Source: JALYLC01 sp035696365 (GTDB lineage: Bacteria > Actinomycetota > Thermoleophilia > Gaiellales > JALYLC01). Taken from it: a DNA stretch of 39,026 nt. The notes below the pieces were generated by a model. The model saw only the letters and a list, made by a program, of their open reading frames with translations, did no database searches and was not told where the DNA came from. The position numbers were made by a program, and so were the translations under genes. Location: assembly GCA_035696365.1 (NCBI GenBank), contig DASRQS010000013.1, positions 1 through 39,026 of the forward strand, read 5' to 3'. Shown here in pieces: positions 7,376 through 14,388 of this stretch (the stretch's first letter is position 1; each line of letters opens with the position of its first letter).

Positions 7376-8242
7376 ATGTTCGACGGCTTCGCCCTGGAGC
7401 ACATCGATGTCGGGGAGGCGGTTCTGCGGGTGCGCCACGGCGGGTCGGGCCCGCCCCTGCTCCTGCTGCACGGACATCCGCGGACGCATACGACCTGGCA
7501 CCGCGTCGCGCCGCTCCTGACCGCCGGCCACACCGTCGTCTGCGCGGATCTGCGGGGGTACGGGCAATCGTCCAAGCCCCCGACCACCGACGACCACGAG
7601 CCGTACTCGAAGCGCGCGATGGCGCGTGACTGCCTGGCACTCATGCGGGCGCTCGGGCACGCGCAGTTCGGCGTCGCGGGGCACGACCGCGGGGGCTACG
7701 TCGCCACGCGCCTCGCCCTCGACGCGCCGGCTGCCGTCACCGCGCTGGCGGTGCTCGACATCGTCCCCATCGGAGAGGCGCTCGCGCGCTGCACTGCCGA
7801 GTTCGCCGAGTGCTGGTATCACTGGTTCTTCCTCGCGCAGCCGGCACCGAGGCCCGAGCTGGTGATCTCGGCGGATCCCGATGCGTGGTACGGCGGCCTC
7901 GCGGAGCACATGGGCGCGGGCAACTGGGAGGATCGCCGCGCGGCGATCCACGACCCCGAGACGGTGCATGCGATGTGCGAGGACTACCGCGCGGGCCTGG
8001 GACTCGACCGGGCGGCGGATGACGCAGACCGCGCCGCCGGGCGGACGATCGCCTGTCCCGTCCTGGCACTCTGGGCCCGGGACGACGATCTGCCGGGCCT
8101 CTACGGCGACGTGTTCGAGGTCTGGCGTCCCTGGGCCAACGAGCTCCACTGCCACGCTCTGCCGTGCGGGCACCACATGGCAGAGGAGCTGCCCACGGAG
8201 CTGGCCGCCGAGCTCCGCGCGTTCCTGACGATCTCGTCCTGA
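7376..8242 (+). CDS. Haloacetate (fluoroacetate) dehalogenase-like alpha/beta hydrolase
   Basis: A 288-residue hydrolase that begins MFDGFALEHIDVGE and closely follows the fluoroacetate dehalogenase/epoxide hydrolase pattern. The nucleophile is Asp104 in GHDRGG, with Arg105 next to it. VLDIVP, the YHWFFLAQPAP motif (His-Trp of the halide pocket) and EDYRAG (Tyr of the pocket) are present. The catalytic base is His266 in CGHHMAEE. The family usually has a second Arg three residues after the first (HDRGxR) to hold the carboxylate; here it is Tyr108, so the substrate may not be a haloacetate. Start ATG 7376 is chosen because the upstream open frame only translates the 33-bp repeat. The gene is convergent with the ureohydrolase gene 8 nt away and starts just after the repeats. 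Confidence 0.85.
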   Translation: MFDGFALEHIDVGEAVLRVRHGGSGPPLLLLHGHPRTHTTWHRVAPLLTAGHTVVCADLRGYGQSSKPPTTDDHEPYSKRAMARDCLALMRALGHAQFGVAGHDRGGYVATRLALDAPAAVTALAVLDIVPIGEALARCTAEFAECWYHWFFLAQPAPRPELVISADPDAWYGGLAEHMGAGNWEDRRAAIHDPETVHAMCEDYRAGLGLDRAADDADRAAGRTIACPVLALWARDDDLPGLYGDVFEVWRPWANELHCHALPCGHHMAEELPTELAAELRAFLTISS

Positions 8243-8250
8243 GGCTGAGA

Positions 8251-9252
8251 TCAGTGGCGCGCGGGCCGCGCCGCCTTGCCGCTGCGCCGCAGCGCGATGC
8301 CGCCGAGCGCCTCCTGGATCACGCGGTGCCCCGCGAGGGCCGTGATGCCGGCGACGTCGTAGGGCGGGGAGACCTCGACCAGGTCCAGACCGCAGAGGTC
8401 GACTTCGCAGGCGATGCGCCGCACCGCAGAGAGCAGCTCGCGCGACGACAGCCCGCCCGGCTCGGGCGTGCCGGTACCCGGGGCGTAGGCCGGATCCATC
8501 GAGTCGATGTCGACCGTCAGGTAGGTGCGCGGGGCGCGCTCCCGGGCATGCGCGATCGTCTCGTCGAGCACCGAGCGCAGGCCGCGCTCGTCGATCTCGC
8601 CCATTGTGTGCCAGCGGAAGCCCTGGGCGCGCATGCGGTCGAAGTCCTCCGGGAACGGCCAGCAGCCGCGCAGGCCGACCTGGACGATGTTGCCGCCTAG
8701 CAGCACACCCTCCTCGACGGCGCGCGAGAACGGCTGCCCATGATCCGGCAGCTGCCCCTCGAAGTCGACCGCGCCGGTGTCGGCGTGCGTGTCGAAGTGG
8801 ATTAGGCTGAAGCCGCCGGCGCCGTGGTGGCCCGCGAGCGCCCGCAGGATCGGCAACGTGATCGAGTGGTCGCCTCCGATCACTGCCGGGATCGCGCCGG
8901 CGGCCAGGATCTCGCCGACCCGCGCCTGGATCGACGCGTGGGCGGCCAGGACGTCACTCGCCGGCGAGTCGGCATCGCCGTAGTCAACGACCGAGAGCTC
9001 CTTGTACGGATCGATGCCAAGCTCGATGCTGGGCCGGCCGTCGCGACCGACGTCCTCGGCCAGGCGCACCGCGCGCGGGCCGAAGCGCGTGCCGGGGCGG
9101 TAGGTCACGGCCAGGTCGAAAGGTGCGCCGAGCACGGCGACGTCGGCGCCCGCCAGGTCCTCCGGCGTGAGCGCGATGGGCTGGCGGGCAAACGTCAGCG
9201 AGACACCGGAGAAGCCGCGGTCGGAGTCGCGCGAGGGCTGGGTCGGAGGCAT
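8251..9252 (-). CDS. Agmatinase-family ureohydrolase
   Basis: A 333-residue binuclear manganese ureohydrolase that should release urea from a guanidino compound. All six metal ligands are visible: His129 in GGDHS, Asp154/His156/Asp158 in HFDTHAD, and Asp248/Asp250 in TVDIDSMDPAYAPG. The TGTPEPGG segment after the last ligands is the agmatinase/guanidinobutyrase signature rather than arginase, so agmatine is the likeliest substrate, giving putrescine. Guanidinobutyrate or a related compound cannot be excluded; speB would be the usual symbol. It lies 45 nt after the acyl-CoA ligase on the same strand and may belong to that transcript. A CATGAT hexamer 6 nt before the ATG could also give it its own leaderless promoter. 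Confidence 0.88.
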   Translation of the reverse strand: MPPTQPSRDSDRGFSGVSLTFARQPIALTPEDLAGADVAVLGAPFDLAVTYRPGTRFGPRAVRLAEDVGRDGRPSIELGIDPYKELSVVDYGDADSPASDVLAAHASIQARVGEILAAGAIPAVIGGDHSITLPILRALAGHHGAGGFSLIHFDTHADTGAVDFEGQLPDHGQPFSRAVEEGVLLGGNIVQVGLRGCWPFPEDFDRMRAQGFRWHTMGEIDERGLRSVLDETIAHARERAPRTYLTVDIDSMDPAYAPGTGTPEPGGLSSRELLSAVRRIACEVDLCGLDLVEVSPPYDVAGITALAGHRVIQEALGGIALRRSGKAARPARH

Positions 9253-9297
9253 GCGCGGATCATGCCGGGTCGGCCAGTGGCCCCGGGGGAGTGAAGC

Positions 9298-10854
9298 TCA
9301 GGCGGTCGCGGCGGAGAGCCGCTCGAGCGCCTCGGCGCTGAGCGCGAGTTTGTCGATCTTGCCGGCCGACGAGCGCGGCAGCTCGTCGCGCAGCTCGATG
9401 CGCTGCGGGACCATGTAATCCTCGAGCTTGGCCGCACAGGCGCGCTTGAGGATGCGCTCGTCGAGCTCGGCATCCTCGAAGACCGATACGTAGGCGTGGA
9501 TGGCCGAGCCCAGCAGGGGATCGGGGACGCCGATCACGGCCGCGTCGCGCACGCCGGGGACGGCGTAGAGGACTTCCTCGACCTCGCGCGGGGCGACCTT
9601 CTCGCCTCGCGACTTGATCATGTCGTCCCTGCGCCCGACGAAGTAGAGATGGCCCTCGGCGTCGCGCTTGAAGAGGTCGCCCGTCATGAGCTCACGCTCC
9701 CAGTGCCAGCGGCCGGGGCGGAGGCGCTTGGCCGTCGCCTCGGCGTCGTTCCAGTAGCCCTGCATGACATGCGGGCCGCGCACGATCAGCTCGCCGATCT
9801 CGCCGGGAGCGCACTCGTTGCCGTCGCTGTCCTCGACCCATACCTCGGTGCCCGGGATCGGGACGCCGACCGACGCCGGCTTGACGTCGATCAGGTGCGG
9901 CGGCAGGTAGGAGACGCGCTTGCATTCGGTGAGGCCGTACATGGAGTAGATGCGGGCTGCGGGGAAGGTCTCGCGCAAGCCGGCGATGGTCGTCACCGAG
10001 AGGGCGGCGCCGGTGTTCGAGAGGTAGCGCAGGGCGGGCAGCTCGCGGTCGCCCAGGCCGCGCAGGCCGAGCAGGACGCCGAACAGCGTCGGCACGCCCG
10101 GCAGGCCGGTCACGCCCTCGCTCTCGAGCAGGCCGACGACCCGGCCGGGGAACGCGAAGCCCTTCTCGAGCACGAGCGTCCCGCCGACGAGCACGGTCAG
10201 CAGCAGCTGGTAGAGGCCGTAGTCGAAGGAGAGCGGCAGGCAGAGGAGCACGACCTCGTCGTGCTGCATCTCGAGGTACTCCGCCAGCGACGCCGCTGCG
10301 AACGTCATGTTCTGGTGCGTCAGCGTGACGCCCTTCGGCTTGCCCGTCGAGCCGGAGGTGTAGATCAACGCGGCCAGGTCGATCGCCGTCGCGCGCAGCG
10401 AGCGCGGAGCCTCGTGCGCTGCCAGCTGCGCGAAGGGCACGTCACCGTCGTGGCCGTCTCCCACGCAGACCACGGTGCGGAGCTTCGGCGCCAGCGCGGC
10501 GGCGTCGGCCACGACGCCCCGGTGCGCGCTCTCGCAGATGATCCCGGTCGCGCCGGCGTCGGCCAGCACCTGGCCGAGCTTCTCGGCCTTCATCGTCGGG
10601 TTGAGCGGCGAGAAGGCCGCACCGGCGCGCAGCACGCCGTAGATCGACGCGGCGCCCTCGACGGTGTTCGGGAGGAACACTCCAACGCGGTCGCCCCGCT
10701 CGATGCCCGCTGCGACCAGGCCGCCGGCGATGCCGTCGGCCAGGCGGTCGAGCTCGCCGTAGCTGACGCGGCGATCGCCCGCCACGATCGCGGTCTTGTC
10801 GGGCGTGCGCGCCGCGGACGCGCGCAGGTGGTCGTCGAGCGTGCGCACCGCCAT
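9298..10854 (-). CDS. AMP-dependent acyl-CoA/acyl-ACP ligase
   Basis: A 518-residue class I adenylate-forming enzyme that activates a carboxylic acid as acyl-AMP and passes it to CoA or a carrier-protein thiol. The phosphate loop YTSGSTGKPKG is at residues 165-175. YSMYGLTE, the TGDLFKRDAEGH block, the GRRDDMIKSRGEKV hinge and the C-terminal catalytic Lys499 in SSAGKIDK are all present, so the enzyme looks active. The start is 2 nt after the stop of a dedicated acyl carrier protein gene, which suggests it loads that carrier. The acid is unknown; the modest length and single domain argue against a nonribosomal peptide synthetase. Together with the upstream AsnB-like and NadE-like genes it forms a four-gene cassette. 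Confidence 0.9.
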   Translation of the reverse strand: MAVRTLDDHLRASAARTPDKTAIVAGDRRVSYGELDRLADGIAGGLVAAGIERGDRVGVFLPNTVEGAASIYGVLRAGAAFSPLNPTMKAEKLGQVLADAGATGIICESAHRGVVADAAALAPKLRTVVCVGDGHDGDVPFAQLAAHEAPRSLRATAIDLAALIYTSGSTGKPKGVTLTHQNMTFAAASLAEYLEMQHDEVVLLCLPLSFDYGLYQLLLTVLVGGTLVLEKGFAFPGRVVGLLESEGVTGLPGVPTLFGVLLGLRGLGDRELPALRYLSNTGAALSVTTIAGLRETFPAARIYSMYGLTECKRVSYLPPHLIDVKPASVGVPIPGTEVWVEDSDGNECAPGEIGELIVRGPHVMQGYWNDAEATAKRLRPGRWHWERELMTGDLFKRDAEGHLYFVGRRDDMIKSRGEKVAPREVEEVLYAVPGVRDAAVIGVPDPLLGSAIHAYVSVFEDAELDERILKRACAAKLEDYMVPQRIELRDELPRSSAGKIDKLALSAEALERLSAATA

Positions 10855-10856
10855 TT

Positions 10857-11111
10857 CTAGACCGCCGCGGTGCGCTTGCCGGAGACGAAGCGCACCAGGC
10901 CGCCAAGCGAGCCGAAGTTGTCCTCGGTGATCTCGGAATCCTCGACAACGATCCCATAGCGCTCCTCAACCTCGCCGACCAGCTCGACGACACCTGTCGA
11001 ATCGATCACGCCAAGCTCGAGGAAGCGGTCCTCGTCGGTCAGCTCCAGATCGGGCTGCAGGTACAGGAAGTTCTCGCTGATGTAGTCGTACAGCTCGTCG
11101 CGAACGCTCAC
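10857..11111 (-). CDS. Stand-alone acyl carrier protein
   Basis: An 84-residue acidic four-helix carrier. The phosphopantetheine site is Ser38 in GVIDSTGVVEL, matching the D-S-x-x-x-x-E-L pattern. It differs from the housekeeping AcpP (usually DSLDTVELV), so it is probably a specialised carrier. The GTG at 11111 is preceded by AGGAG at a good distance (complement at about 11116-11120), one of the clearer ribosome-binding sites here. It is followed 2 nt later by the adenylate-forming ligase, its likely loading partner. The acyl group it carries is not known. Confidence 0.9.
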   Translation of the reverse strand: MSVRDELYDYISENFLYLQPDLELTDEDRFLELGVIDSTGVVELVGEVEERYGIVVEDSEITEDNFGSLGGLVRFVSGKRTAAV

Positions 11112-11159
11112 GCTTACTCCTCGTTGTTCAGGCGCTCCGGACCCCCTCGAGTCCGTCCG

Positions 11160-11171
11160 CCACCATGGTGG
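11160..11171. repeat. Perfect 12-bp palindrome in the asnB-ACP gap
   Basis: The 94-bp gap between the asnB-like stop and the ACP start contains CCACCATGGTGG, a perfect palindrome. Nothing else stands out there apart from the ACP ribosome-binding site. It might be an operator or a weak hairpin. A single 12-bp palindrome may also be chance. Confidence 0.3.
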
Positions 11172-11205
11172 GCGAGGCCGCCCCCCATGCCACCCCCCGG
11201 ATGGG

Positions 11206-13188
11206 TTAGGCGGCGCTACCCACCCGTACGGGTAGCTCCAGATGGAGCCGCACGCGCGGTTCCTCGCGCTCCTCGGGGAAGCGCATCGCGCCGCCCACGA
11301 ACGTCTCGTGCCAGACCTGCGTCGAGAGCACGCCCATGAGCGCCATGTTCTCGCGGAAGCCCGTGGCGCGGCCCGCGCGGCAGCGTCGCACGAGTCCTGC
11401 CACGGCGCGCTCGGCGTAGATGCCGACGTCGCGCACGGCCTCGGAGGAGAGGCGCTCGGTCACCCACTCGGGCTCGTTGGCGAAGAACGCCGCCGCCTCG
11501 GGGGCGCGGTAGGGCTGCTTGGGCCGCTGTGCCACGATCGGCGGGACGACCTCGGCAGCGACGCGGCGCACGGCGATCTTCTCGTGCAGGCCGGCGAGCT
11601 TGTCCTGAGGACGAGTGGTGACCGAGTTCTCGAACACGCGGTGGTCGAGGAACGGGAAGCGCCCCTCGATGCCGTGCGCCATGCCCACGCGGTCGGCCTG
11701 TGCGGCCAGCAGGTGGTTGCCGAGCAGCGTCGTCAGCTCCAGGTAGGCAGCGCGCTCGAGCACGCTCATGCGGCCGAACTCCTCGGGCAGGTCGTCGCGC
11801 AGGCGCTCGAGCGGGTCGACGCCCTCGAGCGCCGCTCGAGTGTCGCCGGAGTAGAGTGACTTGACGCCCGAGGTCGCGGCGATGCGCGTCTGGTGCGAGA
11901 AGAGCGGGTCGCTGGCCGGTCCGGCGTCGAGGAAGAAGCGCCGCCAGGACTCGCCGCGGCGCCCACCGGTCGCTGCGAAGTACGGGTACATGCGGTCGAA
12001 CAGCGACGCGCGCCAGGCAGCGTCGGGGTCACGCGCGCAGAAGGCGCGCACCTTCGCCTCCTTGAAGAGGTCGTAGCCCCAGTAGAGCTCGTCCGCGCCC
12101 TCCCCGGTCGCGACCACCGTGATGCCCTGCTCGCGCGTCGAGCGCGCGAGCAGGTAGAGCGGCACGCCGGCCGAGCGAATGACCGGCGTCTCGAGGTGGC
12201 GCATGACGTCCTGGAAGGCGTCGGTGATCTCCTCGGGACCGATCTCGATCACGTGGTGCCGGGTGCCGAGCTCCTCGGCGACCTGGCGCTGGAAGGCCGA
12301 CTCGTCGAAGAGCGGGTCGCGGAAGGCGAGCGAGAACGTGCGCAGCTGGTGATCGGTCTGCTCGACAGCCAGCGCCGTCGTCAGGCTCGAGTCGAGCCCG
12401 CCCGAGAGGTAGCAGCCGACGGGGACGTCCGCGCGCAGGCGCAGGCGCACGGAGTCGCGCAGCAGCTCGCCGAGCTCCTCCGCCGGGGGCGCAGGTGCGT
12501 CGACCGCGTAGCGCGGTTCCCACCAGGCGCGCTCCTCCACGATCTCGCCGTCGCGCCACACGAGCAGGTGGCCGGGCGGCAGCAGGCGGATGCCCTTGAA
12601 GGCCGAGCGCGGTGGGCGCGCAGCCCAGAACGTGAAAACCTCGTCGATGCCCTCGAGGTCGGGGGTGGCGTCGACGAGACCCGAGGCCAGGATGCCCTTG
12701 ACCTCACTGGAGAAGACGATGCCGCCGTCGGGCAGGCTCGCGTAGTGCAGCGGCCGCACGCCGAAGCGGTCGCGCATCAGCGTGAGCGTGCGCGTGGGCC
12801 GGTCGAGGTGCGCGATGCCCCATTGCCCGTTGCAGCGGTGCAGCGCCCGCGGGCCGTCGCGGTCGAGCAGGCGGAGCAGGATCTCGGTGTCGCTCGTCGT
12901 GCGGAAGCGCTCGCCCTGGGCCTCGAGCTCCTGCCGGAGCTCGTAGTGGTTGAAGACCTCGCCGTTGTAGACCATCACCGTGTCGCGATGGGCGCCCTGC
13001 ATCGGCTGCCAGCCGGACGGGATGTCGAAGATCGCGAGCCGCGTCGAGACGAGGCCGACGCCTCCGCCCGAGGCGATGCCGTAGCCGTCGGGGCCGCGGT
13101 GGCGGATCGCGCCGGCCATGCGGCGCAGCCTGGGCTCGTCGACCGCGCGCGCCGAATCGGCGTGCAGGATGCCCGCGATGCCGCACAC
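11206..13188 (-). CDS. Asparagine synthetase-like glutamine amidotransferase (AsnB family)
   Basis: A 660-residue two-domain enzyme. The N-terminal class II glutaminase domain (to about residue 200) has the nucleophile Cys2, exposed after removal of the initiator Met (CGIAGI), with RHRGPDG and YNGEVFNH. The C-terminal ATP-pyrophosphatase domain has SGGLDSS at 262-268, GEGADELYWGY and GRFPFLDHR, followed by a RPKQPYRAP segment. It should adenylate a carboxylate and amidate it with ammonia from glutamine. Free aspartate is the textbook substrate, but the ACP/ligase neighbours suggest it may amidate another acid. The GTG at 13188 is required for Cys2; the upstream open frame is antisense to the NadE-like gene. 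It starts 1 nt after that gene's stop, so the two are coupled. Confidence 0.92.
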   Translation of the reverse strand: MCGIAGILHADSARAVDEPRLRRMAGAIRHRGPDGYGIASGGGVGLVSTRLAIFDIPSGWQPMQGAHRDTVMVYNGEVFNHYELRQELEAQGERFRTTSDTEILLRLLDRDGPRALHRCNGQWGIAHLDRPTRTLTLMRDRFGVRPLHYASLPDGGIVFSSEVKGILASGLVDATPDLEGIDEVFTFWAARPPRSAFKGIRLLPPGHLLVWRDGEIVEERAWWEPRYAVDAPAPPAEELGELLRDSVRLRLRADVPVGCYLSGGLDSSLTTALAVEQTDHQLRTFSLAFRDPLFDESAFQRQVAEELGTRHHVIEIGPEEITDAFQDVMRHLETPVIRSAGVPLYLLARSTREQGITVVATGEGADELYWGYDLFKEAKVRAFCARDPDAAWRASLFDRMYPYFAATGGRRGESWRRFFLDAGPASDPLFSHQTRIAATSGVKSLYSGDTRAALEGVDPLERLRDDLPEEFGRMSVLERAAYLELTTLLGNHLLAAQADRVGMAHGIEGRFPFLDHRVFENSVTTRPQDKLAGLHEKIAVRRVAAEVVPPIVAQRPKQPYRAPEAAAFFANEPEWVTERLSSEAVRDVGIYAERAVAGLVRRCRAGRATGFRENMALMGVLSTQVWHETFVGGAMRFPEEREEPRVRLHLELPVRVGSAA

Positions 13189-13189
13189 G

Positions 13190-14176
13190 TCAGCGGCCGG
13201 CCGGGTGGTTCGAGCCGTCGATGTTGATGATCCGCGCACTCGAGTGCAGGTAGGACGTGGCTTTGCGCACGCGCAGCACCTCGTCGTAGGCGCTCGCGAC
13301 GCCATCCGCGTCCATGCCCACGAGCGGCGCCAGGTCGTCCGGCGCGATGCCTTCCTCGACGCCGTGCACGAGCAGGTCCATCTTGTCGTAGGGATGGCCG
13401 AAGTAGAACTCCTCCTGCGTCTGCGGGAGGCTGAAGGTCTCGGTCGTCGGATCGCGCTCGGCGATCGCCGCGGGCAGCCCGAGATGGCGCGCGAGCGCGT
13501 AGACCTGCGTCTTGTAGAGCTTGGCGATCGGCTTGATGTCGGCCAGCCCGTCGCCACCCTTGACGAAGAAGCCCTGGTCGTACTCGAGCCGGTTGGGCGT
13601 GCCGATGACCGCGTAGCCGAGGGAGTCGGCCCAGGTGTACTCGATCAGCTTGCGCACGCGCTGCTTCATGTTCGTCGCGGCAATCAGCTTGCGGTAGGTC
13701 GTCGCGGGGATGCGCTGCTCCTCGCGCGAGCCGTCGGGCTTCTCGATCACGAGCGCGAAGACGACCACGCCGCCGGGCGCCGAGCGCACGACCTTGTGCT
13801 TCCAGTGCGACTCGTACTGCGGGAACACCTCGCGGATCGCCTCGTCGCGGCGCCGGTAGCAGCCGAGGCCCTCGAGCGCGGCGGAGATGGACTCCTCCCG
13901 CTGCGGCGCACCCAGGCTCTCGGCCAGCTCGAGGCCGAGGTCGGATGCGCCCAGCCCGATGTCCTTCTCGGGCATGCGCAGCAGGAGAACATGCTTCGGT
14001 CCGAACGCGCGCACGGCGAGCGCCGCGCAGACGCCCGAGTCGACGCCTCCGGAGACGCCCAGCACGGCGCCGCGCCGGCCGAGCTCGCGCACGGCATCGC
14101 GGATGCCGGTGGCGAGAGCGTTGGCGGTGGCCTCGAGGTCGAGGGCGAGCGGATCTGTCGCGGTAGGTGCGGTCAC
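13190..14176 (-). CDS. NAD+ synthetase-like PP-loop amidase ligase (divergent NadE)
   Basis: A 328-residue N-type ATP pyrophosphatase most like ammonia-dependent NAD synthetase, which amidates nicotinate adenine dinucleotide. The PP-loop SGGVDS is at residues 42-47, the NMKQRVR helix at 169-175 (compare NxKxRxR), GTPNRLEYDQGFF at 192-204 and GDGLADIKPI at 208-217. It has no nitrilase-type glutaminase domain, unlike the usual actinobacterial NadE, and is longer than the roughly 275-residue single-domain enzymes. The extra length is largely between residues 100 and 165, with the C-terminal segment also unusual. The partner AsnB-like glutaminase may supply ammonia. It could be a genuine NAD synthetase or a paralogue recruited to the cassette. 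The GTG at 14176 is preceded by a TAGGGT hexamer 7 nt upstream. Confidence 0.85.
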   Translation of the reverse strand: MTAPTATDPLALDLEATANALATGIRDAVRELGRRGAVLGVSGGVDSGVCAALAVRAFGPKHVLLLRMPEKDIGLGASDLGLELAESLGAPQREESISAALEGLGCYRRRDEAIREVFPQYESHWKHKVVRSAPGGVVVFALVIEKPDGSREEQRIPATTYRKLIAATNMKQRVRKLIEYTWADSLGYAVIGTPNRLEYDQGFFVKGGDGLADIKPIAKLYKTQVYALARHLGLPAAIAERDPTTETFSLPQTQEEFYFGHPYDKMDLLVHGVEEGIAPDDLAPLVGMDADGVASAYDEVLRVRKATSYLHSSARIINIDGSNHPAGR

Positions 14177-14183
14177 GTGATCC

Positions 14184-14189
14184 ACCCTA
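14184..14189 (-). promoter_or_regulatory. Candidate -10 of the nadE-like/asnB/ACP/ligase operon
   Basis: TAGGGT on the minus strand lies 7 nt before the GTG at 14176, the spacing expected for a leaderless transcript. No convincing -35 is seen. Support comes from the same TANNNT spacing before other operon-leading genes in this window. Confidence 0.35.
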
Positions 14190-14318
14190 CCCGTGGACTT
14201 CTCCCCCGGCACCACGCGCCCGGGCAGGAGGTTCACAGGAAGACCTATCCGATCGGACGGGGGAGTGCGGTCGGCGGAGGCCGGGCTCGCGGCCAGGACC
14301 CTCACGCGTTTCCTGGCT

Positions 14319-14348
14319 CGCCGGGCCTTGTATCGCCGGGTCTTGTAT
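14319..14348. repeat. Imperfect 15-bp tandem repeat upstream of ftsK
   Basis: CGCCGGGCCTTGTAT (14319-14333) is followed at once by CGCCGGGTCTTGTAT (14334-14348), differing at one base, and then by CGCGGGATCC. The 212-bp region 14177-14388 otherwise holds the divergent leaders of the nadE-like gene and ftsK; no clear ftsK promoter was identified. The decamer CGCGGGATCC also occurs at 7333-7342, at the end of the other repeat cluster, so the two clusters bracket the accessory block. Confidence 0.6.
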
Positions 14349-14388
14349 CGCGGGATCCCTCGGCGCCCGCGCAGGACTCCCGCTGCGC

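Noticed and set aside
13189..13557. N-terminal extension of the AsnB-like protein
   Set aside because: The glutaminase domain needs Cys2 after the initiator, which fits only the GTG at 13188; the extension is a shadow of the NadE-like gene in another frame.
9298..14176. Exosortase A-associated cassette
   Set aside because: Ligase, ACP and amidotransferase are reminiscent of it, but no exosortase, PEP-CTERM protein or glycosyltransferase is in the window, and a NadE-like gene is not part of that set as I know it.
7333..14358. Integrative element bounded by att sites
   Set aside because: Only a shared decamer brackets the block; there is no integrase, tRNA target or mobility gene, so an integrated element is not supported.
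14167..14388. Longer FtsK starting at 14167
   Set aside because: It would run through the divergent promoter region and the 15-bp repeats; its translation is not FtsK-like until about the ATG at 14389.
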